Shown piece after piece: positions 1 through 12,658 of a stretch of 64,000 nt of DNA; positions within the stretch are counted from its first letter, which is position 1, and every line of letters begins with the position of its first letter. A model generated the notes under the pieces. It was given only the letters and a program-made list of their open reading frames with translations, did not search any database and had not been told where the DNA came from. The stretch comes from Aphidius gifuensis (Eukaryota; Arthropoda; Insecta; Hymenoptera; Braconidae), in assembly GCF_014905175.1 (NCBI RefSeq), contig NC_057788.1:16094654-16158653 (forward strand), written 5' to 3'. Position numbers and translations under genes: made by a program.

Positions 1-3000
1 GCAGTAGCTAAGGAAAAGATGTAGCTAAGGAATATTTCAAGGAAATAATTCATTAGTCACATTAATTCCTCAGCTACATCTTTTCCTTAGCTACTGCTTT
101 TCCTTGGACATTTTTTATTTATTTTATAAATAAAATACATGTAAATTTTTTTTAAAAAATACAAATGTCCAAGGAAAAGCAGTAGCTAAGAAAAAAATGT
201 AGCTAAGAATGATGTGACTAAGGAATTAATGTTGCCAAACAATTATATTTCAAGGAAATAATTCATTAGTCACATTAAATCCTTAGCTACATCTTTTCCT
301 TAGCTACTGCTTTTCCTTGGACATTTTTATTTATTTTATAAATAAAATACATGTAAATTTTTTTAAAATACAAATGTCCAAAAAGCAGTAGCTAAGGAAA
401 GATGTAGCTAAGAAATTGATGTGACTAAGGAATTAATGTTGCCAATGAATTATATTTCAAGGAAATAATTCATTAGTCACATTAATTCCTTAGCTACTGC
501 TTTTCCTTGGACATTTTTTATTTATTTTATAAATAAAATACATGTAAATTTTTTTAAAAATACAAATGTCCAAGAAAAAGCAGTAGCTAAGAAAGACTAA
601 GGAATTGATGTCACTAAGGAATTAATGTTGCCAAAGAATATATTTCAAGGAAATAATTCATTAGTCACATTAATTCCTCAGCTACATCTTTTCATAGCTA
701 CTGCTTTTCCTGGACATTTTTATTTATTTTATAAATAAAATACATGTAAATTTTTTTTTAAAAATACAAATGTCCAAGAAAAAGCAGTAGCTAAGGAAAA
801 GATGTAGCTAAGGAATTGATGTGACTAAGGAATTAATGTTGCCAAATAATTATATTTCAAGGAAATAATTCATTAGTCACATTAATTCCTCAGATACATC
901 TTTCCCTTAGCTACTGCTTTTCCTTGGACATTTTTTATTCATTTTATAAATAAAATACACATAAATTTTTTTTTTTAAAATACAAATGTCCAAGGAAAAG
1001 CAGTAGCTAAGGAAAAGATATAGCTAAGAAAAAAGATATGTAGCTAAGGAATTAATGTTGCCAAAGTTATATTTCAAGGAAATAATTCATTAGTCACATT
1101 AATTCCAGCTATCTTTCATAACTACTACTTTTCCTGGACATTTTTATTTATTTTATAAATAAAATACATGTAAATTTTTTAAAATACAATTGTCCAAGGA
1201 AAAGCAGTAGCTAGAAAAGATGTAACTAAGGAATTGATGTGACTAAGGAATTAATGTTATAAGAATTATATTTCAAGGAAATAATTCATTAGTCACATTA
1301 ATTCCTTAGCTACATCTTTTCCTTAGCTACTGCTTTTCCTTGGACATTTTTTATTTATTTTATAAATAAAATACATGTAAATTTTTTTTAAAAAATACAA
1401 ATGTCCAAGGAAAAGCAGTAGCTAAGGAAAAGATGTAGCTAAGGAATTGATGTGACTAAGGAATTAATGTTGCCAAAGAATTATATTTCAAGGAAATAAT
1501 TCATTAGTCACATTAATTCCTTAGCTACTGCTTTTCCTTGGACATTTTTTATTTATTTTATAAATAAAATACATGTAAATTTTTTTTAAAAAATACAAAT
1601 GTCCAAGGAAAAGCAGTAGCTAAGGAGAAGATGTAACTAAGAATTGATGTGACTAAGGAATTAATGTTGCCAAGAATTATATTTCAAGGAAATAATTCAT
1701 TAGTCACATTAATTCCTCAGCTATCTTTTCATAGCTACTGCTTTTCCTTGGACATTTTTATTTATTTTATAAATAAAATACATGTAAATTTTTTTAAAAT
1801 ACAAATGTCCAAGAAGCAGTAGGGAGAAGATGTGCTAAGGAATTGATGTGACTAAGGAATTAATGTTGCCAAAAATTATATTTCAAGGAAATAATTCATT
1901 AGTCACATCAATTCCTGAAACTATCTTTTCACTACTACTTTTCCTTGGACATTTTTATTTATTTTATAAATAAAATACATGTAAATTTTTTTAAAAATAC
2001 AAATGTCCAAGGAAAAGCAGTAGCTAAGGAAAGATGTAGCTAAGGAATTGATGTGACTAAGGAATTAATGTTGCCAAGAATTATATTTCAAGGAAATAAT
2101 TCCTTAGTCACATTAATTCCTTAGCTACATCTTTTCCTTAGCTACTGCTTTTCCTTGGACATTTTTTTTTTATTTTTTAAATAAAATACATGTAAATTTA
2201 TTTTTTAAAAATACAAATGTCCAAGGAAAAGCAGTAGCTAAGGAAAAGATGTTGCTAAGGAAAAGATGTGACTAAGGAATTAATGTTGCCAAAGAATTAT
2301 ATTTCAAGGAAATAATTCATTAGTCACATTAATTCCTTAGCTACATCTTTTCATAGCTACTGCTTTCCTTGGACATTTTTATTTATTTTATAAATAAAAT
2401 ACATATAAATTTTTTAAAAATACAAATGTCCAAGAAAAAGCAGTAGCTAAGAAAAGATGTAGCTAAGGAATTGATGTGACTAAGGAATTAATGTTTATAA
2501 GAATTATATTTCAAGGAAATAATTCATTAGTCACATTAATTCCTCAGCTATCTTTTCATAGTAAGGATGGTGTGAGAGGAAAAGCAGTAGCTAAGGAAAG
2601 ATGTAGCTAGGAATTGATGTGACTAAGGAATTAATGTTGCCAAAGAATTGTATTTCAAGGAAATAATTCATTAGTCACATTAATTCCTTAGCTATCTTTC
2701 TATTTATTTTATAAATAAAATACATATAAATTTTTAAAAAATACAAATGTGAGAGGAAAAGCAGTAGCTAAGGAAAAGATGTAGCTAAGGAATTGATGTC
2801 ACTAAGGAATTAATGTTGCCAAAGAATTATATTTCAAGGAAATAATTCATTAGTCACATTAATTCCCTCAGCATCTTTTTCACTTACTTCTACCTTGGAC
2901 ATTTTTATTTATTTTATAAATAAAATACATGTAAATTTTTTAAAAATACAAATGTCCGAGGAAAAGCAGTAGCTAAGGAAAAGATGTAGCTAAGGAATTA

Positions 3001-6000
3001 ATGTGACTAAGGAAATAATGTTGCCAAAAAATTATATTTCAAGGAAATAATTCCTTAGTCACATTAATTCCTTAGCTACATCTTAACTACTGCTTTTCCT
3101 GGACATTTTTATTTATTTTATAAATGAAATACACATAAATTTTTTTTTTTTAAATACAAATGTCCAAGGAAAAGCAGTAGCTAAGAAAAAGATGTAGCTA
3201 AGGAAAAGATGTAGCTAAGGAATTAATGTTGCAAAAGAATTATATTTCAAGGAAATAATTCATTAGTCACATTAATTCCTTAGCTTCTATCACTCTTCTA
3301 CTCACTGGACATTTTTATTTATTTTATAAATAAAATACATGTAAATTTTTTAAAATACAATTGTCCAAGGAAAAGCAGTAGCTAAGGAAAAGATGTAGCT
3401 AAGGAATTGATGTGACTAAGGAATTAATGTTATAAGAATTATATTTCAAGGGAAATAATTCATTAGTCACATTAATTCCTAGCTACATCTTCACTTAACT
3501 ACTGCTTTTCCTTGGACATTTTTTATTTATTTTATAAATAAAATACATGTAAATTTTTTTTTAAAAATACAAATGTCCAAGGAAAAGCAGTAGCTAAGGA
3601 AAAGATGTAGCTAAGGAATTAATGTGACTAAGGAATTAATGTTGCCAAAGAATTATATTTCAAGGAAATAATTCATTAGTCACATTAATTCCTTAGCTAC
3701 TGCTTTTCCTTGGACATTTTTTATTTATTTTATAAATAAAATACATATAAATTTTTTTTTTAAAAATACAAATGTCCAAGGAAAAGCAGTAGCTAAGGAA
3801 AAGATGTAGCTAAGGAATTGATGTGACTAAGGAATTAATGTTGCCAAAGAATTATATTTCAAGGAAATAATTCATTAGTCACATTAATTCCTTAGCTACA
3901 TCTTTTCCTTAGCTACTGCTTTTCCTTGGACATTTTTTATTTATTTTATAAATAAAATACATGTCAATTTATTTTTTTAAAATACATATGTCCAAGGAAA
4001 AGCAGTAGCTAAGGAGAAGATGTAGCTAAGGAATTAATGTGACTAAGGAATTAATGTTGCCAAAGAATTATATTTCAAGGAAATAATTCATTAGTCACAT
4101 TAATTCCTGAGCTACATCTTTTCCTTAGCTACTGCTTTTCCTTGGACATTTTTTATTTATTTTATAAATAAAATACATGTAAATTTTTTTTTAAAAATAC
4201 AAATGTGAGAGGAAAAGCAGTAGCTAAGGAAAAGATGTAGCTAAGGAATTGATGTGACTAAGGAATTAATGTTGCCAAAGAATTATATTTCAAGGAAATA
4301 ATTCATTAGTCACATTAATTCCTCAGCTACATCTTTTCCTTAGCTACTGCTTTTCCTTGGACATTTTTTATTTATTTTATAAATAAAATACATGTAAATT
4401 TTTTTTTAAAAATACAAATGTCCAAGGAAAAGCAGTAGCTAAGGAAAAGATGTAGCTAAGGAATTGATGTGACTAAGGAATTAATGTTGCCAACAAATTA
4501 TGTTTCAAGGAAATAATTCTTTAGTCACATTAATTCCTTAGCTACATCTTTCATAACTACTTTTCATGGACATTTTTATTTATTTTATAAATAAAATACA
4601 TATAAATTTTTTAAAAAATACAAATGTCCAAGAAAAAGCAGTAGCTAAGGAAAAGATGTAGCTAAGGTTGATGTGACTAAGGAATTAATGTTGCCAAAGA
4701 ATTATATTTCAAGGAAATAATTCATTAGTCACATTAATTCCTCAGCTACATCTTTTCCTTAGCTACTGCTTTTCCTTGGACATTTTTTATTTATTTTATA
4801 AATAAAATACATGTAAATTTTTTTTTAAAAATACAAATGTGAGAGGAAAAGCAGTAGCTAAGGAAAAGATGTAGCTAAGGAATTGATGTGACTAAGGAAT
4901 TAATGTTGCCAAAGAATTATATTTCAAGGAAATAATTCATTAGTCACATTAATTCCTTAGCTACTGCTTTTCCTTGGACATTTTTTATTTATTTTATAAA
5001 TAAAATACATATAAATTTTTTTTTTAAAAATACAAATGTCCAAGAAAAAGCAGTAGCTAAGGAAAAGATGTAGCTAAGGAATTGATGTCACTAAGGAATT
5101 AATGTTGCCAAAGAATTATATTTCAAGGAAATAATTCATTAGTCACATTAATTCCTCAGCTACATCTTTTCCTTAGCTACTGCTTTTCCTTGGACATTTT
5201 TTATTTATTTTATAAATAAAATACATGTAAATTTTTTTTTAAAAATACAAATGTCCAAGGAAAAGCAGTAGCTAAGGAAAAGATGTAGCTAAGGAATTGA
5301 TGTGACTAAGGAATTAATGTTGCCAAAGAATTATATTTCAAGGAAATAATTCATTAGTCACATTAATTCCTCAGATACATCTTTCCCTTAGCTACTGCTT
5401 TTCCTTGGACATTTTTTATTTATTTTATAAATGAAATACACATAAATTTTTTTTTTTAAAATACAAATGTCCAAGGAAAAGCAGTAGCTAAGGAAAAGAT
5501 GTAGCTAAGGAAAAGATGTAGCTAAGGAATTAATGTTGCCAAAGAATTATATTTCAAGGAAATAATTCATTAGTCACATTAATTCCTTAGCTACATCTTT
5601 CCTTATACTACTTTCATGGACATTTTTATTTATTTTATAAATAAAATACATATAAATTTTTTTAAATACAAATGTCCAAAAGGATGTAGCTAAGGAAAAG
5701 ATGTAGCTAAGGAATTAATGTGACTAAGGAATTAATGTTGCCAAAGAATTATATTTCAAGGAAATAATTCATTAGTCACATTAATTCCTTAGCTACATCT
5801 TTTCCTTAGCTACATCTTTTCCTTGGACATTTTTTATTTATTTTATAAATGAAATACATGTAAATTTTTTTTTTAAAAATACAAATGTCCAAGGAAAAGC
5901 AGTACCTAAGAAAAAGATGTAGCTAAGGAATTAATGTGACTAAGGAATTAATGTTGCCAAAGAATTATATTTCAAGGAAATAATTCATTAGTCACATCAA

Positions 6001-6640
6001 TTCCTTAGCTACATCTTTTCCTTAGCTACATCTTTCCCTTAGCTACTGCTTTTCCTTGGACATTTTTTATTTATTTTATAAATGAAATACACATAAATTT
6101 TTTTTTTCAAAATACAAATGTCCAAGGAAAAGCAGTAGCTAAGGAAAAGATGTAGCTAAGGAAAAGATGTAGCTAAGGAATTAATGTTGCCAAAGAATTA
6201 TATTTCAAGGAAATAATTCATTAGTCACATTAATTTTTTTAGCTACATCTTTTCCTTAGCTACATCTTTTCCTTAGCTACTGCTTTTCCTTGGACATTTT
6301 TCATTTATTTTATAAATAAAATACATATAAATTTACTTTTCTAAAATACAAATGTCCAAGAAAAAGCAGTAGCTAAGGAAAAGAGGTTGCCCTACATGTT
6401 AATTTCTTTGGCAAAATATATTTCGTATAAATTAACATGTGACAACATCCTTTCCTTAGCTACCATTTTTCCTATGACCATTTATTTTTTTAAATTAATA
6501 AAACGCTATGGGAAAAGTATTAGCTAAGGAAAAGAGGATGCCTACATGTTAATTCCTTTGGCAAAATTAATTTTATATTAATTAACATGTGGCTACATCT
6601 TTTCCATAGACATTTTTTCAATAGCTTTCTATTTATCATA
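1..6640. repeat. Tandem satellite of palindromic ~206-bp units
   Basis: About 31 copies of one unit follow each other; the block TTTCAAGGAAATAATTC recurs from about position 31 to 6215 with a mean spacing near 206 bp. Each unit is itself an inverted repeat: a left arm with GCAGTAGCTAAGGAAAAG and GTAGCTAAGGAATT is mirrored by AATTCCTTAGCTAC and CTTTTCCTTAGCTACTGC. A second, AT-only symmetry centre (TTTATTTTATAAATAAAATA) joins neighbouring units. Within the left arm a ~17-bp sub-repeat of the form GTAGCTAAGGAATTAAT can be followed three to four times with drift. Copies differ by small indels and by loss of single modules. The array is open at the left window edge and decays after about 6380. 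No coding potential. Confidence 0.95.
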
Positions 6641-7050
6641 CGATATTAAATAAATAAATAAAAATAAAAAATATTAATCACATTTCAAATTATAATATAA
6701 ATCAGTCGGTAGCATAGTTCGGGCCGATATTAAAGATATTATTGTCATATTATCCACATTCTCCCCTCCTTCCACCTAAACGCAAAAATCGGTCTCTGCG
6801 CATGGGAAAAATCTTCAGTTAGGGAAAAAAATAAGCCCAGAAAAAAATACACGTAGTGCTACCCCCCTGCATGGCGCTGCAGGCCGCAAGCCAGTGAAGC
6901 CACCGAGGTCCCATTAGTCCGACATTTTGTGCTCGCCGTATGGAGTGGGTATAAGAGGTTTTCGTCACTTCCGAGGTAAAAATCATCTATGGCGTCACTC
7001 TGCTTATACTCACTCTAATGTCAGAAAGACTTTTTCATTTACGGTGTTTT
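6641..7050. other. Intergenic, no recognised feature
   Basis: Leaves the satellite and becomes less AT-rich, with two GC-rich patches around 6770-6960. A phrase with GGCGCTGCAGGCCGCAAGCC occurs at 6871-6890 and again at about 7204-7223, so part of this stretch is a small dispersed repeat. I see no gene. Confidence 0.5.
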
Positions 7051-7190
7051 CTGCACCCGTATTCAGAGGATGTTCTCATTAGGGCGTTTTTTTTCCGATG
7101 GTGGCGCTTGTGAAGCTTTTCTATGTAAAATCTATATAAAAAGTTCACAAGCGCCGCCATCAACTAATGAAACATCCTCTGGTGCTATTC
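7051..7190. mobile_element. MITE, CACCCGTATTC family, copy 1
   Basis: Starts CTGCACCCGTATTC and folds back on itself: GATGGTGGCGCTTGTGAAGC is mirrored by an imperfect GCGCCGCCATC arm around a central TATATAAAAA. The right end is degenerate. At least twelve more copies of this family lie at 32360, 37096, 38933, 49790-50768, 51127, 53303 and 56735-57388. Confidence 0.8.
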
Positions 7191-7486
7191 AGGATTGAGA
7201 CATGGCGCTGCAGGCCGCAAGCCGCGATGGTGAGCAGTAGAGGTGGTATTTCTGGCAGCCGTCCGGCGACTCGGCGTCCGGCGAGGATTAGATTATAAAT
7301 GTGTGAGCGAACTTGACAATTTTTTTTTTTTATAAAGCATGTGTATGTGCGAGGTTGTATGTGGTTCTCCATGAACCAAAAGAACACAAAAGAATAGATT
7401 GTCATATTATAAAAATGTTCAACCGATGAAAAATACTTCTAGTTTGTCTGCTCAAAAATAGTATTTATTAATAACAATTGTAATAT

Positions 7487-7703
7487 TTTCTCCGCCATCA
7501 ATCCCATGCCGGAAAACTTTATCCGCCATCAATCTCATGCCGGAGTAATTTCCCCACCATCGATCTCATGCCGGAGTAATTTTCCCACCTTCAATCTCAT
7601 GCCGGAGTAATTTCTCCGCCATCAACCTCATGCCGGAATAATTTCTCCGCCATCAATTTCATGCCGGAGTAATTTCTCCGCCACCAACCTCATGCCGGAG
7701 TAG
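7487..7703. repeat. 31-bp tandem repeat, seven units
   Basis: Seven head-to-tail 31-bp units, each containing CTCCGCCATCAATCTCATG followed by CCGGAGTAA, with a few substitutions per unit. The sequence continues to 7780 and ends GGAGAAATATTTCTACCAGGG-like, the same end as the TCCGG-rich fold-back family at 16374, 41715, 46080 and 55917. This is probably a decayed member of that family whose interior expanded. Confidence 0.85.
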
Positions 7704-7813
7704 TTTCTCCGGAAATGGGCCAAAAACGGAGTAATGCCGGAGAAAGCCGGAGTAACGGCGGAGAAATATTTCTACCAGGGCACCCATGGTCACTCGTATA
7801 ACGTGCCAATATC
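7704..7813. mobile_element. Right end of a TCCGG-type fold-back element
   Basis: GCCGGAGTAACGGCGGAGAA followed by ATATTTCTACCAGGG (ending 7780) matches the terminal sequence of the elements at 41715-42077 and 55917-56476. No matching left CCCTGG end is visible, so the element is truncated or has been overrun by the 31-bp repeat. Confidence 0.55.
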
Positions 7814-8446
7814 AGGGTGCATTCCTTTAATAAAAAATTTTTTTTCGTTTTGCAATTTCGGGGCGTGGCCATTTTCCCCACTTGCAATTGGTACGACTTA
7901 TAAAATTATCGAAAAAATAAATTACGAAGTGTAAACTTAGAGAATTATAATGTGCACCAATTATTATTGTCTCGAATTATAGTTTGTAAGAATCGTATTG
8001 TTTCAATTGTTTAAACTGATGAAAACGTAAACGATAAATTTATTATTTTGGAGAATAACCAGTTTGTAGAATTTTAATTTTAATATATTGCAAATAATAT
8101 GTATTTGATAAAAACCGAATATGAAAAAACATAAAATGTAAAGTAATAGATTATGCATAGTTCAGAATTGTCAATGGCTAGGTTTTCTAAATTTAGTAAT
8201 TATTTATTTATCGAAATGGAAAAACTTAGATAATAAAATACATAGAATTAGAAAAATATAGAAATACAAGTGTGCCGAAGTGCAAAAAGTTCGACAGTGC
8301 AAGTTCAGTGTTTTCAGTCGATAATGTGATGGTAAAAGCGAAAATACAGTCGACTTAGAAATCTTTTTTACCTACTACAAAAATAATCTCATGGTAAATA
8401 TAGAATACAAAACTAAGACTGAAATCCAAAAAAACATTTAAATATT

Positions 8447-10390
8447 ATTTCAAACTCTTGATAAGTTTTGTTTATATTTAACTGTTATATTTTGAATAAT
8501 TGTGGCAAGTAAAATTTATTGAATAATCAATGTAAGTATAACTATTATCTTTTCCTTGGTAATTATTTTATTTATTTTAAATAAAATTACTGCAACTGAT
8601 TTTAATAAAAAAAAAAACATCAAGGACAAGCAGTATCTAAGGAAAAGATGTGGCTGAGGAATTAATGTAGCCAGAAAAATTATGTGATAAGCAACATTAT
8701 TTCCTTAGCTATTGTTTTTCCTTGGTATTTTAATTTATCAAAATAAATTTTAATAATTTTATTTGGAAAATAAATAAATGAAATACCAAGGAAAAGCAGT
8801 AGCTAAGGAAAAGATGGAGCTAGGGAATTAATGCGACTAAGGAATTATTTCCTTGAGACATAATTTTTTGGCAACATTAATTCCTTAACCACATTTTTTC
8901 CTTGGACATTTTTATTTATTAAATAGATAAAATACATGTATTTTTATTAAAAAAAAATAAAAATGTCCAAGGAAAAGCAGTAGCTAAGGAAAAGATGAAG
9001 CTAAGGAATTAATGTTGCCAAAAAATTATGTCTCAAGGAAATAATTCCTTAGTCACATTAATTCCTTAGCTACATCTTTTCCTTAGCTACTGCTTTTCCT
9101 TGGACATTTTCATTTTTAAAAAATAAATTTACATGTATTTTATTTATAAAATAAATAAAAAATGTCCAAGGAAAAGCAGTAGCTAAAGAAAAGATGTAGC
9201 TAAGGAATTAATGTAACTAAGGAATTATTTCCTTGAGACATAATTTTTTGGCAACATTAATTCCTTAGCTACATCTTTTCCTTAGCTACTGCTTTTCCTT
9301 GGACATTTATTATTTTTTTTATAAATAAAATACATGTAAATTTATTTTTTAAAAATGAAAATGTCCGAGGAAAAGCAGTAGCTAAGGAAAAGATGTAGCT
9401 AAGGAATAAATGTGACTAAGGAATTATTTCCTTGAGACATAATTTTTTGGCAACATTAATTCCTTAGCTTCATCTTTTCCTTGGACATTTGTATTTTTAA
9501 AAAATAAATTTACATGTATTTTATTTATAAAATAAATAAAAAATGTCCAAGGAAAAGCAGTAGCTAAGGAAAAGATGTAGCTAAGGAATTAATGTTGCCA
9601 AAAAATTATGTCTCAAGGAAATAATTCCTTAGTTACATTAATTCCTTAGCTACTGCTTTTCCTTGGACATTTTTTATTTATTTTATAAATAAAATACATG
9701 TAAATTTATTTTTTAAAAATACAAATGTCCAAGGAAAAGCAGTAGCTAAAGAAAAGATGAAGCTAAGGAATTAATGTTGCCAAAAAATTATGTCTCAAGG
9801 AAATAATTCCTTAGTCACCTCAATTCCTTAGCTACATCTTTTCCTTAGCTACTGCTTTTCCTTGGACATTTTTTATTTATTTTATAAATAAAATACATGT
9901 AAATTTGCTTTTTAAAAATACAAATGTCCAAGGAAAAGATGAAGCTAAGGAATTAATGTTGCCAAAAAATTATGTCTCAAGGAAATAATTCCTGAGTTAC
10001 ATTAATTCCTTAGCTCCATCTTTTCCTTAGCTACTGCTTTTCCTTGGTATTTCATTTATTTATTTTCCAAATAAAATTATTAAAATTTATTTTGATAAAT
10101 TAAAATACCAAGGAAAAGCAATAGCTAAGGAAATAATGTTGCTTATCACATAATTTTTCTGGCTACATTAATTCCTCAGCCACATCTTTTCCTTAGATAC
10201 TGCTTGTCCTTGATGTTTTTTTTTTTATTAAAATCAGTTGCAGTAACTTTATTTAAAATAAATAAAATAATTACCAAGGAAAAGATAATAGTTATACTTA
10301 CATTGATTATTCAATAAATTTTACTTGCCACAATTATTCAAAATATAACAGTTAAATATAAACAAAACTTATCAAGAGTTTGAAATAACT
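8447..10390. mobile_element. Inverted-repeat element built of GTAGCTAAGG modules
   Basis: Arms 8447-8815 and 10022-10390 are near-perfect reverse complements, starting TATTTCAAACTCTTGATAAG. The interior is a string of modules of the same kind as the satellite at 1-6640 (GCAGTAGCTAAGGAAAAGATG and its mirror, separated by ATGTCCAAGG joints). It sits exactly at the inner edge of the left arm of the 11-kb structure. No coding sequence; target duplication not resolved. Confidence 0.85.
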
Positions 10391-10463
10391 AGCGCCCTCG
10401 CCGGCCGCAAGCGGCCGCCTCAGTTGTTTCTATGCTATATGCTAAATTCCAATGACACGTCAT
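10391..10463. other. Short GC-rich spacer
   Basis: Between the module element and the LTR. Contains a GC-rich palindromic patch (CCGGCCGCAAGCGGCCGCC, about 10401-10419), which is striking in this AT-rich setting. No gene. Confidence 0.5.
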
Positions 10464-10839
10464 TGTTATATCCTAGTTGACGTTATAAAATTCATAAAAT
10501 ATAAAGAAAAAGGAAACATAAATTATCAACTTAAATAACGACGCAAGACGTTTCTTTTCTCACGAGATATTAGATTTCATCAAAATTCAAGAAACTAAAA
10601 TACAAATATTTGATAAGACCCAAAACCACACAGCTGTATGCACTTAAAAAGTAATAAAATGATATTCAAACTAAAGGGACTTTTCCCAAACTATTTTACC
10701 GGATACATAAAACTTTTACGACTTTCTTGGAGCCAGACACGACAGATTAGATTACATCTACGATAGACCAACGCAATACCCTCGGATAGCGGCACATTTG
10801 GGACCAGCCCTTTTGTCTCCTACTCTGAGGAAATACGAG

Positions 10840-10876
10840 TATAAATACACCCCGAAAAACTAAGACAAATCAGTTG
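10840..10876 (+). promoter_or_regulatory. LTR core promoter: TATA box plus initiator
   Basis: TATAAATA at 10840-10847 and an arthropod-type initiator TCAGTTG at 10870-10876; the predicted start A at 10872 is 32 nt from the first T of the TATA box. The same pair occurs in LTR 2 (TATAAATA 14238-14245, TCAGT 14267-14271). Confidence 0.65.
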
Positions 10877-11063
10877 TCGTTAGGGACCGGGAACCGAAAC
10901 ATAGCCATGTAGTTATCATCACGTTAGAGTCAGGTCTTCTGACTTAAAATCTTTGTAATTACTTATCAGACACATTGTAACTCGACAGAACGTACGTTAG
11001 AATTAAACACTACAACTTGTAATATCTACTGTCAACTATTGTACCATCAATTCACATTGTTTA

Positions 11064-11069
11064 AATAAA
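11064..11069 (+). terminator. Poly(A) signal in LTR 1
   Basis: AATAAA about 190 nt downstream of the predicted LTR start site, which fits an R region of roughly 200 nt. Confidence 0.45.
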
Positions 11070-11233
11070 TATAGTTAATCGTTATTATTAAAAAACCAAA
11101 ATCAACAACATTACTACTTTTCTTCTCTTACCTTTACCTACTACGCTGTGGACCTGACCTGTTGACCGAAAGGTTTAGGGTCGAATAACAATTTACATTT
11201 ACAATTATTACGGGTACTTCGGACATAACAAAA

Positions 11234-11250
11234 TGGCGCCCAAACTGTTG
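11234..11250 (+). other. Primer-binding site (tRNA-Lys type)
   Basis: TGGCGCCCAAACTGTTG starts 3 nt after the LTR. Its first twelve bases differ at one position from the TGGCGCCCGAAC start of the classical tRNA-Lys primer site. It is repeated after LTR 2 at 14629. This fixes the LTR end at 11230 even though the duplicated sequence runs on to 12836. Confidence 0.7.
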
Positions 11251-12517
11251 AGACACGGCAAAACAAAGTAGAGGTAGAGACAAAGAGGAGAATAGTAATC
11301 AAAAAAAAAAAAAATAGAAAATTAAAAGTGACGAAAATCAAATAAGGCCCATAAACGTAACAAATGGTGCCTGAACAGAATAAACACTTCACAAACGACA
11401 ACAACTTATAAAAACGTACATTCAAGGTAACAATAATAAAATTACTTTATAAAAGTGAAAAGTGCCAATCAGAGTAAATTTTTTTTAAAGAAAATCATTT
11501 TTACCGATAACAAATTAATTTAGTATATCTTAAATTTACAATTTTGTGCAAGAATAATACAGACTGAAAGAAAATATAAAGTAAAATAAAATAAAATCTA
11601 AACATTTATCGAGACAATATTTGTAAAGAAAACGAAGAAATTATTCTAAAATCAATTAATAATCAAATAGGAATTAGTTACACGAGTTACATATAAACCG
11701 GTTCTCCCTAAAATAACGACAAACTCCTCGTGATAATTAGTTTCTCTACAAATAAAATACGTACATTCAAAAAAAAAAAAAAAAAAAAAAAAATCGGAAA
11801 ATAAAATAAACGAATAAATAAATATTCAAAAATAAAATAAAACAAACAAACAATCGAATGAATAATAAAAAAATTTTTTTTTAATAAGTAAATTTTAAGA
11901 CCGCACTATCCGTTATTGAAAATTAGAATAATAAAAAGGTTATTAGAAATTAAAATAATAAAAAAAGTTATTAGAAATCAAAATAATAAAAAAAAAATAA
12001 CATCTACAAGTAAACAAAAAAAAAAAAAAACAAAAACAAAAACAAAAAGAAAATCGAAGAAATACAATTAGACGCTTTCCTAGATAAGATACTTGACTAA
12101 AACGAATTTTAAACTCTTTAAATCGCGCGAAAAAGTAACAAAACAAAATAAAACGAAAAATACAAGAATAAAGATGATGAGGTGACAGGCGAGCTACTCT
12201 GCAGACACAACGAGCTGACAAGAGAGCAGCCTTACAGACAAGAAAAAATGACAATTACAATACAAAAAGCGAGTAAGCCACGGACGGTCGTGCATCGGAA
12301 TAAAAACACGTAAAAATAAACGTGAATAGGTATAACGCAATACCGGGTACGGGACCCGTGAGCAATTAAAAATTTTTCGTAAGTAATAACATATAAACCG
12401 AGTAAGCAACGGACGGTCGTTCTTCGGAATAAAAACATATAATACTAAACGCGAATGAAGATAGGATAATAATAAAAGCAGTTGAAGTCAAAGAAAAAAA
12501 GAAAAGAATAGAAAAAA

Positions 12518-12658
12518 GGACTACACAGCTTTGGAAGTATTGAGAGAACTGCCTCAATAACGGGTTCAAGTCCCGTCCGAGCCTTAAAAAGGACTACACA
12601 GCTTTGGAAGTATTGAAGGAACTGCCTCAATAACGGGTTCAAGTCCCGTCTGAGCCTT
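12518..12658 (+). repeat. Two tandem tRNA-like modules (copy A)
   Basis: Two 68-nt units, 12518-12585 and 12591-12658, spaced 73 nt apart. Each ends with ACGGGTTCAAGTCCCGT, which forms a perfect 5-bp T-stem with a 7-nt TTCAAGT loop and contains a pol III B-box-like GGTTCAAGTCC. A 6-7 bp stem TATTGA(G)/(C)TCAATA precedes it. The 5' acceptor strand does not pair with the 3' CCGAGCC, so this is not an intact tRNA gene; it looks like a tRNA-derived fragment captured by the element. Confidence 0.6.

Larger units (their letters stand above)
10464..11230 (+). mobile_element. LTR 1 of a non-coding LTR retroelement
   Basis: Begins TGTTATATCC and ends GGACATAACA, giving the short inverted termini TGTTAT/ATAACA. 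The same 764-767 bp recurs at 13862-14625 with only a few differences, most of them clustered near the 3' end. It is followed after 3 nt by a primer-binding-site-like sequence, and LTR 2 is preceded by a polypurine tract, so the sense strand is plus. A TATA box (10840) with a correctly spaced initiator (10870) and an AATAAA (11064-11069) suggest U3, R and U5 in that order. Confidence 0.85.

Noticed and set aside
1..6640. CRISPR array
   Set aside because: Repeats are contiguous, palindromic and lack unique spacers of constant length; the setting is a eukaryotic genome. It is a satellite.
12518..12658. Functional tRNA genes
   Set aside because: Only the T-arm and one more stem fit; acceptor pairing and a normal D-arm are missing.
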